From QPJE01 sp051747745 (GTDB lineage: Bacteria; Bacillota; Halanaerobiia; Halanaerobiales; Halanaerobiaceae), in assembly GCA_051747745.1 (NCBI GenBank), contig JBNJGL010000035.1, forward strand, positions 1 through 24,959: a DNA stretch of 24,959 bases, written 5' to 3'. This document shows positions 6,937 to 15,279 of the stretch, one piece after another; within the stretch, counting starts at the first letter, position 1, and the number at the start of each line of letters is the position of its first letter. A model generated the notes under the pieces. That model had not been told where the DNA came from and searched no databases. It saw nothing but the letters and a program-made list of their open reading frames with translations. A program made the translations under genes and the position numbers.

Positions 6937-7935
6937 TCAGTTATTTTTTATTATTTTTAATGCATCTTTGGCCCAGTTTTTATTTTTATACATTGCTCTT
7001 CCAATTCCGACAAGGTCCGCCTTTTCCCGCTTAATCAATTCATCTGCATAATGAGGGTCTTTTATACCTCCTGTTACAATAACAGGTATCTTTACAGCAG
7101 GTTTAATAATTTCACCCAGATAAACAAAAAAACCTTCTCCACTATCTGCTTTATCATACCCCATAAGACCTCCGCTCAAATCTAAAAGATCTACTCCATT
7201 ATCTTCTAATTTTACAGCAATGACAGCTGCTGTTTGGGGCACTATACCTCCATAAAGGAGATCATCACAGCCGAGCCTATATGCCAGTGGAAAACTGGAG
7301 CCTAGAGCCTCTCTCACCGAACTTACTACCTCAATTGGGAATTTCAGTCTATTTTCCAGACTACCACCATATTCATCACTTCTTTTATTGGTTAAAGGAG
7401 AAGTAAACTGATTTAAAAGATAACCGTGTGCACCATGAATCTCCACAAGATCAAATCCTGCTTCTTTTGCCCGCAGAGCTGCTTTGACAAATTTATCTTT
7501 AATTAATTCCATTTCTTCTCTGGTCAGTTCTTTTGGTTTTTCTCCATCTTCTACAGCAGGGTGGAGAATTGCTGATGGAGCAGCAGCTTTTACATTAAGA
7601 TCTTTTAACATAGGTTTGGGAACTTTACTCCCCCCATGATTAAGCTGAATACCAACCAGTCTACCTTCTTTGTGATGAACATCTACAAGTCTTTTCAAAC
7701 CCTCAATATTATCATCTTCATGAATTCCAAGCTGCTTTCTTTTAACTCTTCCTCTGAGTTCTATATATGTGTGTTCAACAATTGTCAGACCAACACCTTC
7801 TCTGTTTTTATAATGAAGGAGCAGCTCTTCTGTAACTTCACCACTAGAAGTTGCTTTTTTTGTTTCCATTGGAGGAAGTACTATCCTATTGGGAACTTCA
7901 AGTTTATTCACTTTAATACTGGATAATAAGTTCAC
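6937..7935 (-). CDS. Old Yellow Enzyme family NADH:flavin oxidoreductase
   Basis: 332 residues, a single FMN-binding TIM barrel like YqjM-type enoate reductases, without the C-terminal iron-sulfur/FAD part of 2,4-dienoyl-CoA reductases. Features: PNRIVLPPME (15-24), Q97 in IQLNHGG, the substrate pair H167/H170 with Y172 in EIHGAHGYLLNQF, then SPLTNKRSDEYGGSLENR (179-196), R220 in LAYRLG, TGGI near 296 and GIGRA for the FMN phosphate. Such enzymes reduce activated C=C bonds of enones, enals and similar compounds with NAD(P)H. The start is GTG with AAAGGTGG seven bases upstream; no in-frame ATG is close. It sits between the YjdF-like membrane gene and fumC in one co-directed series. The natural substrate cannot be told. 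Confidence 0.92.
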   Translation of the reverse strand: MNLLSSIKVNKLEVPNRIVLPPMETKKATSSGEVTEELLLHYKNREGVGLTIVEHTYIELRGRVKRKQLGIHEDDNIEGLKRLVDVHHKEGRLVGIQLNHGGSKVPKPMLKDLNVKAAAPSAILHPAVEDGEKPKELTREEMELIKDKFVKAALRAKEAGFDLVEIHGAHGYLLNQFTSPLTNKRSDEYGGSLENRLKFPIEVVSSVREALGSSFPLAYRLGCDDLLYGGIVPQTAAVIAVKLEDNGVDLLDLSGGLMGYDKADSGEGFFVYLGEIIKPAVKIPVIVTGGIKDPHYADELIKREKADLVGIGRAMYKNKNWAKDALKIIKNN

Positions 7936-7983
7936 AAAATACCACCTTTCTAATAAAGTAGATATATTAATTTTTAACCATAT

Positions 7984-8625
7984 TTAATGTTTAATAAATT
8001 TATCTTTGTTTTTTTCAATTAATTCAACAAAATGTTCCTGAAAACGAGAAGTTTTCTGAGTTTTTATATAAAAATATCCAACAGTTGAGGTAATAAATGC
8101 ACCAACACAATCTTCCATCAGATCCCACATAGTATCAACAATCCCAGATTTTTGCATATTTAGTGCAAATATAGTATCCATCCAGTACTCAAATATTTCC
8201 CAGAACACTCCAATTGTTACTGCAAAACAAAAAGAAAACATGGCAATAAATACAGGGCTTAATACAACATTTATATTCTCTTCTTTATTTAATATATATA
8301 CTAAAATAAACCCTATAAATCCCAATATAATACCTGACAACATATGCAGCATGCTGTCCCACCACCAGAATCTCAGATAAAATGATCTGAGTTCACCCAG
8401 GTATAGGGCAGCAAATATAAATACTATCATAACAAATTGAAAACTGGTCGGTATATAAATATAACCTATGTTGGAAAAATAAGTTGGTAAAAATATCAAA
8501 ATTAATGCCAGTATTGAAGTGAAGAGATTCAGCCAATTTTGCGTCATAACATTTCCAATAACAGCAGCTACTAGTAAAAATATAAAAAATCTAACAATGT
8601 AAATCTGATACTTATTGGTATCCAT
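7984..8625 (-). CDS. YjdF/DUF2238-like integral membrane protein
   Basis: 213 residues with about six membrane spans (approximately 8-27, 32-50, 60-77, 92-112, 122-141, 172-187). Conserved polar residues sit in or beside the spans in a pattern I associate with DUF2238 (E. coli YjdF): WWWDSMLHMLSG (87-98, with W89-D90..H94), GVFWEIFEYWMD (139-150) and DTMWDLMEDCVGA (164-176). The acidic and histidine residues facing one plane could bind a metal or act catalytically, but the family has no established function. The ATG has AGGAG nine bases upstream. It begins 25 bp after the Gfo/Idh gene and precedes the OYE gene by 48 bp. Confidence 0.85.
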   Translation of the reverse strand: MDTNKYQIYIVRFFIFLLVAAVIGNVMTQNWLNLFTSILALILIFLPTYFSNIGYIYIPTSFQFVMIVFIFAALYLGELRSFYLRFWWWDSMLHMLSGIILGFIGFILVYILNKEENINVVLSPVFIAMFSFCFAVTIGVFWEIFEYWMDTIFALNMQKSGIVDTMWDLMEDCVGAFITSTVGYFYIKTQKTSRFQEHFVELIEKNKDKFIKH

Positions 8626-8650
8626 ATATCAAAGCTCCTATTCAAATTTC

Positions 8651-9769
8651 TTAAATTTCATTTTTTTCTGCAGATATATAAGCATCATTTACAACTCTCT
8701 GAGCCAGCAGACCATCTTCAATATCAGGTAATTCAGCAAATTTTTCACCGGTATTTAAACGATAAATAAAGTGTATTAATCCGGCCAGATGTGTGTTAAT
8801 AAACCATCCTAAATCTGCTTTATCGGCTGGATATATCTTCCTGTGAAGAGCAATAAAATCACTGTTTAGATTTAATTCTCCAATTTCCAGAACACCTTTT
8901 TTATAATGATAAATTTCCGGATAATTAGGTCTGGCTGTCTTTATACTGATTTTACCTTCTGTTCCGTATATCTCAAGCAAAGGATTGGGCTCCAGCTCAG
9001 AAGAAATTAATGATGCTTCTGCTGTACCTCTGCCCCCTTTTTCTAAAATTAAATTAACTCTGGCCCACTCATCAACATCCACCTTTTCCGTATCTATCAT
9101 ATTACTGTCGGAAAAACGTTCTTCAAAATAACAGCTGGCTTCTGCGTTAACTACTTTAACTTCCCCCAGAATAAATCTAATTAAATCTATTAAATGTATA
9201 CCAAGATCCATTAAAGCACCTCCACCAGAAAATTTCTTTTTTAATCTCCAGGAAATCGGGCGATCTGGATTTAGATAACTGCTGTGAAAAAGTTCGGCTC
9301 TAAAATTTATTATATCTCCCAAATATCCCTTGTCTATATATTCTTTTGCCAGAATTACAGAAGGTAGATATCTTAAAACAAAGGCAACCTGATTAATTAT
9401 TCCTCTCTTCTGAGCCTGTTCTGCTTTTTTGTTGAGAATTTCTGCATCCTCAATTTTTGAAGTGATCGGCTTTTCCAGATAAACATGTTTATCATATTCT
9501 AATGCCCTACTGCACTGTTCTTTATGTATAAAATTTGGAGTACAGATATCAACAATATCTATATCTTCATTTTCTAAAATATCCTCCAGATTTGAGGTTA
9601 CAGAATTGAAAAAATCCAATTCTGTACTGCCGCTCCTTCTATAAAGAGAATGTAAATTAAAATTAGTAAATATCCTGTCAGTATAGATTATATCGGCCGA
9701 CTTAAGTCCTATTAGATGTGTTCTGGCAATACTGCCCAGACCAATCACAGCAAAATTATATTTTTCCAT
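8651..9769 (-). CDS. Gfo/Idh/MocA family NAD(P)-dependent sugar oxidoreductase
   Basis: 372 residues from the chosen start. The N-terminal Rossmann fold opens with AVIGLGSIARTH (8-18), carries DIVDICTPN (71-79) and the family motif LEKPITSK (98-105). The C-terminal alpha/beta domain has GGGALMDLGIHLIDLIRF (182-199), whose D188/H192 pair is typical of the active site. The frame is open 30 codons further upstream to 9859, but that stretch runs into the repeat copy at 9806-10026 and lacks a ribosome binding site; the ATG at 9769 has GGGGGT five bases upstream and gives the normal family start. Likely oxidises or reduces a sugar, inositol or sugar-derived compound; which one is not evident. It is followed 25 bp later by the YjdF-like gene. 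Confidence 0.92.
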   Translation of the reverse strand: MEKYNFAVIGLGSIARTHLIGLKSADIIYTDRIFTNFNLHSLYRRSGSTELDFFNSVTSNLEDILENEDIDIVDICTPNFIHKEQCSRALEYDKHVYLEKPITSKIEDAEILNKKAEQAQKRGIINQVAFVLRYLPSVILAKEYIDKGYLGDIINFRAELFHSSYLNPDRPISWRLKKKFSGGGALMDLGIHLIDLIRFILGEVKVVNAEASCYFEERFSDSNMIDTEKVDVDEWARVNLILEKGGRGTAEASLISSELEPNPLLEIYGTEGKISIKTARPNYPEIYHYKKGVLEIGELNLNSDFIALHRKIYPADKADLGWFINTHLAGLIHFIYRLNTGEKFAELPDIEDGLLAQRVVNDAYISAEKNEI

Positions 9770-9805
9770 ATATACCCCCAATGTACGTTTATTTATAAAA
9801 ATTAT

Positions 9806-10026
9806 GATTCTAAAACAAAAAGTGTATTTGCGGAACTTTAGGCATTTTCCTTTAATCAACCTTAATGAGTTAGAAAGAGAAATAAGACCTCAGCACATGA
9901 TGTGCTGAGCTAATCCTGAGGCAGGATGTCTCATTTGATTAGGAAGTCTTTATTTCTCTTGCAAACGAATTTTAGTTTGATCGAAAAATGAGTTAGCGAC
10001 GCAAATAACCTTTTTGTGGGAGAACC
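9806..10026. repeat. 200-bp repeat copy 1, between manA and the Gfo/Idh gene
   Basis: Left part 9815-9865 is 47/51 identical to 11115-11165, and right part 9990-10034 is 42/45 identical to 11277-11321, in the same orientation. The ends are inverted repeats: ACAAAAAGTGTATTTGCG on the left and CGCAAATAACCTTTTTGT on the right, extended by GATTCT/AGAACC. The interiors differ: copy 1 carries a three-stem structure (9875-9960). No open frame of any size is inside. It may be a non-autonomous, MITE-like element or insertion-sequence relic. It fills most of the 289-bp gap 9770-10058. Confidence 0.75.
9875..9960. other. Three-stem (three-way-junction) structure inside repeat copy 1
   Basis: An outer stem pairs AAGAGAAATAAGAC (9875-9888) with GTCTTTATTTCTCTT (9946-9960, one extra T). 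Inside are CTCAGCACAT (9889-9898) against ATGTGCTGAG (9900-9909), and a second arm CTAATC (9910-9915) against GATTAG (9937-9942), within which CCTG/CAGG can pair. On the minus strand, after the CTCAGCAC hairpin, the transcript continues TCTTATTTCTCTTT, so it could also end the manA transcript. It is either an RNA fold or the product of nested inverted repeats in the element. Confidence 0.55.
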
Positions 10027-10058
10027 AAATTATTCATTTAAAATATTATAATCAACAT

Positions 10059-11036
10059 CTATTCGATTATATTCATAATTTCTTTTTTTGTTTTTTCCGG
10101 ATCGGGAACATAACTTTTTAATAAAGTCAGCTTACCTGTTATGCTGTATTCTCCCGCATAGGCGGGTATTAAAATACTGTCAGTTTCTTTTAATTCCAGT
10201 GATTTATCATCCCAGCTTATAGTTCCACTTCCATTTACAGCTGTGTAAATACAAAACCGTTCTCTGTTACCCGAACTAATATATTTATCTTTTATCTCGA
10301 TCATATCCAGTGCAAATTTTTCGTTTAAACAAAAATATGTAATATTATAATTTCCATTTTCAACTTTAAGCCCTTTTCTTCTTTGAGTCTGAAATCCAAA
10401 ATCAATTACTTCAACAGCTTTATCAATGTGCAGTTCCCTGTCTCTTCCATAATCATATACTCTGTAGGTTGTATCACTGCTCTGCTGAATTTCAGCCACC
10501 ATAACTCCTGGACCAATTGCATGCAGCAGTCCTGCTTTCACAAAAAAAACATCACCTTTTTTAACTTCTACTTTATTAACATAATCATTTATTTCATCAT
10601 TTTCTACAGCTTTTTTAAATTCATTTTCAGAACAATCTTTTGTGCCGATAATTAAATAGGATCCAGGCTCAGCATCAATAACATACCATGCTTCATTTTT
10701 AGCTGATATATTTCCAACTCCTTCTGCAGAATTTTCATCAGGATGTACCTGGATCGACAGTTTAGCCTGGGCATCAATAATTTTAATTAGAAGTGGAAAC
10801 TCGCTATTTTTTAACTCATCTCCCAGCATCTGAACTGGAAACATTTCACAGAGTTCCCTGAGATTTTTGCCTGCAAGTTTTCCATTTTCTACAACGCTAA
10901 CTCTATCATCATAAGCCGATATATCCCAGCTCTCACCAATATCACCCTCAGGCAGATCATCTCTATATTTTTCTAATTTTCGACCTCCCCAAATCTTATC
11001 AACATATTTATGATCAAATTTTAGTGGATAAAACAT
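10059..11036 (-). CDS. manA: Mannose-6-phosphate isomerase, class I (short Firmicutes type)
   Basis: Cytoplasmic zinc enzyme that interconverts mannose-6-phosphate and fructose-6-phosphate. The 325-residue length matches the short Bacillus-type ManA. The cupin metal site is complete: Q96 and H98 in SIQVHPDE, E115 in KNEAWYV and H172 in LLHAIGPG; the N-terminal KIWGGRKLEKY and GESWDIS are also typical. Near residue 190 is SSDTTYRVYDYGR, with the arginine expected in the active site. The ATG has GGGAGG six bases upstream. The gene has no close partner: it is flanked on both sides by direct copies of a 200-bp repeat, which sets it apart from its neighbours. Confidence 0.96.
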   Translation of the reverse strand: MFYPLKFDHKYVDKIWGGRKLEKYRDDLPEGDIGESWDISAYDDRVSVVENGKLAGKNLRELCEMFPVQMLGDELKNSEFPLLIKIIDAQAKLSIQVHPDENSAEGVGNISAKNEAWYVIDAEPGSYLIIGTKDCSENEFKKAVENDEINDYVNKVEVKKGDVFFVKAGLLHAIGPGVMVAEIQQSSDTTYRVYDYGRDRELHIDKAVEVIDFGFQTQRRKGLKVENGNYNITYFCLNEKFALDMIEIKDKYISSGNRERFCIYTAVNGSGTISWDDKSLELKETDSILIPAYAGEYSITGKLTLLKSYVPDPEKTKKEIMNIIE

Positions 11037-11105
11037 TTCTTCCTCCCTATTGTGTTTCTAACCAGATCCAAAGTAGTGTACAATAATTTTATAATCTCAA
11101 TTTAT

Positions 11106-11313
11106 GATGTGTCCACAAAAAGGGTATTTGCGGAACTTTAGGCATTTTTCGTTAATCTACCTTAAACAGTGCCTGTACGAATTATTTAAATACGGAGTGC
11201 CTGTGCCTGTGGTGCAACCTTAAACAGTGTTTGTACGAATTATTTAAATACGTAGTGCCTGTGGTAAAATCTTAATGAGTTAGTGACGCAAATAACCTTT
11301 TTGTGTGAGAACC
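11106..11313. repeat. 200-bp repeat copy 2, upstream of manA
   Basis: Same ends and orientation as the copy at 9806-10026. Terminal inverted repeats are CACAAAAAGGGTATTTGCG (11114 onward) and CGCAAATAACCTTTTTGTG (11287-11305), one mismatch in 19. The interior is unrelated to copy 1 and contains two 58-bp tandem units. No coding frame is apparent. It occupies most of the 324-bp gap 11037-11360, the remainder being the manA ribosome binding site region and an A/T-rich spacer with no other signal that I can see. Folded end to end on the minus strand it would close with a U-rich 3' flank, so it might end the FtsA-like transcript. Confidence 0.75.
11160..11263. repeat. Two tandem 58-bp units inside repeat copy 2
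   Basis: CCTTAAACAGTG begins at 11160 and again at 11218. The first 46 bases of each unit (11160-11205 and 11218-11263) agree at 43 positions. Each contains a near-palindrome around TACGAATT..AAATACG. The units are absent from copy 1, so they were gained or lost after the two copies diverged. Confidence 0.8.
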
Positions 11314-11360
11314 AATTTATTTAAAACTAAGTAAAAATATTAAAATTCATTTGCAGGATA

Positions 11361-13517
11361 TTATTTTTTTCCAGGAGCTATATATAGTTTATCTCCTTCC
11401 CGGATTTCATCTGATAAAGCTGCTGTTTTATCGTTTATCTCTATCAGCAAATTTTCTTTCATAGAATTTGATATATCATAATTAATATATTCAAAAACAC
11501 CTTCTACTTTAAGTGGTTTAGATTCAGCTTTTATCTGATCTCCCTCTTTGATTTTATAGTGGAGGTCTTTTTCCTCTCCATTCACCTTCAGCTTCCAAAT
11601 TTTATCCGGAATATTTAAGCTGCTGCCGTTAAAAACAAAATTTATATTTTTATGTCCTTTAGACTTTAGTAATTCTGCAGCTGTCATCCCTGGTACATTT
11701 TTTTCTTTTATTTCCAGGTGAAGATTATCTTCCAGTTCTCGATCTGGATCAACATGTCTTCCATTTTCTTTAATTATATAAAGAGAATCAGTTATTTTTT
11801 CCTTTTTCCCATTAAAATAAAATTCGAATTTTTTATTATCAAGCTTTTCACCTGGTATTTCCATAATTTGAGACAGTCCATCTCTAATTGTCCTGGGAAC
11901 TGTGTAGTTTATTTCTGAACCATCCTTAAGTCTATTGTTAAGGCTGAGCAATTTATTGTTCTGATAGATCTCTGTACCAACACTATTTTTGCTGCCATTT
12001 AAATAAAGTTTGTAATTAACAATATCTTTTTCTGGAATAACATCTTTAACTAATGCTTCTGCATCTCTGCCGGGTTCAGCAGGCTCAAATATTATCTTAT
12101 CACCTGGGTTTAATTCAGTATCAAGTTCCGTACTATTTCCATTGAGAAGCAGTTTGCCCGGACTTCCAAATTCTCCTTTCACCACCTTCATTTTGCCGTT
12201 TACTGTACAGGTTATTCCCATACCAGGAGAAGGATTTAATTTTTCTATATTTATATCTGCAGCAAGTAGAGCATCTGCCGCTGTGGGTCTTGATATGGTA
12301 AGGAGGTTTATAGGTTCATTATTTACTTCAACATCAATAAAAACTGCTTTATTTTTTGTCTCTCTTGCTGTAACTGCAATCCCGATAGGAGTTAGTGTTT
12401 GAGCAGAATTAATATTATCAATTTTCCCTGCTATATTTTCCAGATCATCTTTTTTCCTGATACCAATTCTGCTTTCAATTAAATCAATTTTTTCTGCAAA
12501 TTTATTTTTCAATCCAGGAGTTAAACTACCGCCACCTATAAATATAACAGCCTGTGGAGGAGTATTATTGATTCTCAAAATACTTTCTGCAATAGAATCA
12601 GTTAAAACATCCAGTTCCGGTTCAACAGCTTTTTTTATCTCTTCTCTTTTTATTTCTATTTCTTCACCCAGAATTGATCTGCTATTTAAAATTTCATTAT
12701 CCTGATAACTGCATTTGATATTTTCAGCGGAATTATAATCTATGAGAAATTTCTCGGATATCTTTTCTGTTATTTCATCACCTGCGGTTGGAACCATATC
12801 ATAACCAATTATAGAGCCATCTTTGGTTACAGCTATATCGGATGTTCCCGCTCCGATATCCACCAGTGCCAGGTTAAAACTGTTCATAGATTCGGGAATA
12901 ACAACATGAGATGCAGCAATTGGCTCAAGTGTAAGGTGTTCCACCTCCAGGTCAACCCTGCTGACAACTGACAGCAGGGAGTCTATTACCACTCTGGGCA
13001 GAAAGGTTGCTACAAGATCTACCCGCATATTTTTTCCTCTCTGGCCCAGCAGACTTCCTATTTCCATATCATCTAAATAATATTTACTGACACTGTAGCC
13101 GACAAAATGATATTCTAAATTGGAGTCTTTTTTATCAGAATCTGATTTTTTGAGACCGTCCTGTGCTGCCTGAATTGCTAAAATTTCCAGCCTGCTCACA
13201 TCTTCACTTTCCACATATCTATTTTTTTTCAGATTCATATCATAGCTCTGAGAAACTGTTTTTAGAGCACGACCGGCTGCAGCAACGGCGGCTTTTTTTA
13301 AAGTTAGTCCAGATTTAGCTTCCAGTTCCTCTTTTATTTTTTTTACTTCAGCAGCAACCTCAGCAACATTATGAATCTGACCATCCAGCATAGCTCTTGT
13401 CTTATGTTCACCAACAGCTGAATTTATAATTTTATATCCTTCATTTTCTTTTTTTAACAGCAGACCAATAATAGTTCTTGTTCCAATATCCAGGGCAAAC
13501 GTAACATCTTTGGTCAT
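11361..13517 (-). CDS. FtsA-like actin-fold ATPase with long repeat-containing C-terminal extension
   Basis: 718 residues, against about 420 for ordinary FtsA. Residues 1-385 show the actin/FtsA fold: phosphate-1 loop FALDIGTRTIIGLLL (7-21), an inserted SHS2/1C-like region (about 35-120), phosphate-2 loop LALVDIGAGTSDIAV (216-230) and adenosine loop AVIFIGGGSLTPGL (323-336). From about 390 the chain holds four or five short beta-rich modules, each with a strand-NG-turn like LLLNGNSTELDTELNPGD, LYLNGSKNSV, FYFNGKKEKI, FVFNGSSLNI and a final LIEINDKTAALSDEIREGD; these resemble small ubiquitin/beta-grasp folds. It lacks membrane segments. Clostridia have such long FtsA-domain proteins besides true FtsA; no ftsZ is nearby, so a role in envelope assembly is a guess. 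ATG with GGGAGG nine bases upstream. Confidence 0.85.
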   Translation of the reverse strand: MTKDVTFALDIGTRTIIGLLLKKENEGYKIINSAVGEHKTRAMLDGQIHNVAEVAAEVKKIKEELEAKSGLTLKKAAVAAAGRALKTVSQSYDMNLKKNRYVESEDVSRLEILAIQAAQDGLKKSDSDKKDSNLEYHFVGYSVSKYYLDDMEIGSLLGQRGKNMRVDLVATFLPRVVIDSLLSVVSRVDLEVEHLTLEPIAASHVVIPESMNSFNLALVDIGAGTSDIAVTKDGSIIGYDMVPTAGDEITEKISEKFLIDYNSAENIKCSYQDNEILNSRSILGEEIEIKREEIKKAVEPELDVLTDSIAESILRINNTPPQAVIFIGGGSLTPGLKNKFAEKIDLIESRIGIRKKDDLENIAGKIDNINSAQTLTPIGIAVTARETKNKAVFIDVEVNNEPINLLTISRPTAADALLAADINIEKLNPSPGMGITCTVNGKMKVVKGEFGSPGKLLLNGNSTELDTELNPGDKIIFEPAEPGRDAEALVKDVIPEKDIVNYKLYLNGSKNSVGTEIYQNNKLLSLNNRLKDGSEINYTVPRTIRDGLSQIMEIPGEKLDNKKFEFYFNGKKEKITDSLYIIKENGRHVDPDRELEDNLHLEIKEKNVPGMTAAELLKSKGHKNINFVFNGSSLNIPDKIWKLKVNGEEKDLHYKIKEGDQIKAESKPLKVEGVFEYINYDISNSMKENLLIEINDKTAALSDEIREGDKLYIAPGKK

Positions 13518-13667
13518 GTTTTAATTCCTCCCAGCTAAAATTAGAAAGAGTTCATATATTATTTACTCTGATATTATATTTCTAGATGAAAAACTATATC
13601 CCTTTAAACATTGCAGATCAGTATTTAAATTTATTGTATTTCTTTTTATAAAATTCTTCAAGCAAAA

Positions 13668-13695
13668 AACCACACCTATTGAATAAAGTGTGGTT
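13668..13695 (-). terminator. Rho-independent terminator after tctA
   Basis: AACCACAC (13668-13675) pairs with GTGTGGTT (13688-13695) around 12 bases, and the minus transcript continues TTTTTTGC. It lies 33 bases beyond the tctA stop codon and ends the tctC-tctB-tctA transcript. The remaining bases to 13517 must hold the promoter of the FtsA-like gene, which I could not pin down. Confidence 0.85.
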
Positions 13696-13728
13696 AAATG
13701 ACTTAATATGCTTTTATAGTTATTTAGA

Positions 13729-15240
13729 TTAATCTTTCTGAGATATAGATCTATTTTTCTTCATATTGTTATTCTGCCAGTAAGCATAGGCAATAGAAAT
13801 AACTCCCAGAATAAGAAACCCTAAAGAAATTGGTCTTGTAAAGAATAGGGTCCAGTCAGTACTTGTCATCATAGCTCTTCTCAAATTGGTTTCTGCAATT
13901 GGACCTAAAATAACTCCTAAAATTACCGGTGCCAGAGCAAAGTTATATTTTTTAAGAAAATAACCAACAAGCCCCATTACAAAAAGAATATAAAGGTCGG
14001 AATATCTGTTATTTAAAAGATAGGAACCAATTACACATAAAGCCATAACGGTTGGAACTAAAATATATTTAGGAATTTTTGTTATTCTTAAGAACAACCT
14101 TGCACCGAAAAACTGAATTACAAGCATAAAAAATGTAGCAACAAAAAAACCAACAAATATTGTTCCAACAATATCTGGATTATTCCTTATCAACATCGGG
14201 CCTGGATTAATACCGTGCAGCTGAAGAGCTGCCAGCATTACTGCACTAACTGCACTTCCAGGGATACCAAGAGCAATCATTGGAATTAAACCTCCACCTG
14301 CTGTGGAGTTATTACCTGCTTCAGATGCTATAATTCCATCTGCAATACCTGTACCAAAAAGCTCTGGATGTTTTGAACCTTTTTTTGCCTGATCATAGGC
14401 AAGAATGTTGGATATACTGGCTCCAGCACCAGGAATAGCCCCAATTAAAGAACCAATTAAAGATGATCTTATCAAATTAAATGGCTGAGATAATACTTCT
14501 TTCATAGTTGCAAATGGCTCGAACTTTATCTTACCTGTCACAAGTTCTTCACCAGATTTAACCTCATCTTTTGACTCAAGCTCAGTTAACAGTCTGGAAA
14601 CAGCAAATACACCAATTAAAACAGTTAAAAACGGAACTCCTGCTTCCAAAAATCTTATATTAAATGTGAATCTAGTAAATCCACTCATAGGATCAAGCCC
14701 GATAGTAGCAATCAAAAGCCCCAGTGAACCGGCAAGCAGTCCTTTGATAACAGAATCCCCAGTAATACTCGCAATTATAGTTAAAGCAAAAACAATTAAA
14801 GAAAAATACTCCCAGGGCCCTATCTTCATGGCAAGATTTGCTACCTGAGGAGCAAGAGTTATTAGAAGAATCATACTGATCAGTGAGCCAAAAAATGAAG
14901 CCCAGATTCCAATACCCAGTGCACGTCCTGGTTCACCTTTCTGCACCATCGGAAAAGCATCAAAAGTTGTTGCCACAGCAGAAGGTGTACCGGGAATACC
15001 TATTAAAGAGGCTGTTATAAGACCACCAGAAAGACCTCCAACAAAAACTCCCAGCATTGTTGCCAGTCCAACATTTGGTGACATACCAAATGTAAAGGGT
15101 AGTGTTAAAATAATGGCCATAGTAATTGTAAATCCAGGAATTGCACCTGCTACAATACCGGCCAGTGTTCCTAAAAACATATTAAAAAGCAGATGAAAAC
15201 TCAAAATTTCTTCAAATCCAAGTACCAGCATTTCTATCAT
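13729..15240 (-). CDS. tctA: TTT transporter large permease subunit
   Basis: 503 residues with about a dozen membrane segments, the normal size of TctA, the large channel-forming subunit of tripartite tricarboxylate transporters. These are secondary carriers that use an extracytoplasmic binding protein to take up citrate or other carboxylates with an ion gradient. The family's repeated glycine-rich motif occurs twice: GTLAGIVAGAIPGFTITMA (24-42) and GSLIGAIPGAGASISNILAY near 265-284, followed by ASEAGNNSTAGGG and IALGIPGSAVSAVML. The ATG has GAGGGA seven bases upstream. It begins 39 bp after tctB and is the last gene before a strong terminator. Substrate cannot be predicted from TctA. Confidence 0.96.
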   Translation of the reverse strand: MIEMLVLGFEEILSFHLLFNMFLGTLAGIVAGAIPGFTITMAIILTLPFTFGMSPNVGLATMLGVFVGGLSGGLITASLIGIPGTPSAVATTFDAFPMVQKGEPGRALGIGIWASFFGSLISMILLITLAPQVANLAMKIGPWEYFSLIVFALTIIASITGDSVIKGLLAGSLGLLIATIGLDPMSGFTRFTFNIRFLEAGVPFLTVLIGVFAVSRLLTELESKDEVKSGEELVTGKIKFEPFATMKEVLSQPFNLIRSSLIGSLIGAIPGAGASISNILAYDQAKKGSKHPELFGTGIADGIIASEAGNNSTAGGGLIPMIALGIPGSAVSAVMLAALQLHGINPGPMLIRNNPDIVGTIFVGFFVATFFMLVIQFFGARLFLRITKIPKYILVPTVMALCVIGSYLLNNRYSDLYILFVMGLVGYFLKKYNFALAPVILGVILGPIAETNLRRAMMTSTDWTLFFTRPISLGFLILGVISIAYAYWQNNNMKKNRSISQKD

Positions 15241-15279
15241 AGAACATCCCTCATTTATTAATAATATTAAATTTGATTT

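Noticed and set aside
9770..9859. N-terminal extension of the Gfo/Idh protein
   Set aside because: The extra 30 codons run into the repeat element, lack a ribosome binding site and precede the family's normal start, which has its own.
11160..11263. CRISPR array
   Set aside because: Only two directly adjoining 58-bp units with a short spacer-like remainder, no cas genes, and they lie inside a larger repeat.
11106..11313. Complete insertion sequence
   Set aside because: Inverted ends are present but there is no transposase frame and no clear target duplication, so only a MITE-like or relic element is claimed.
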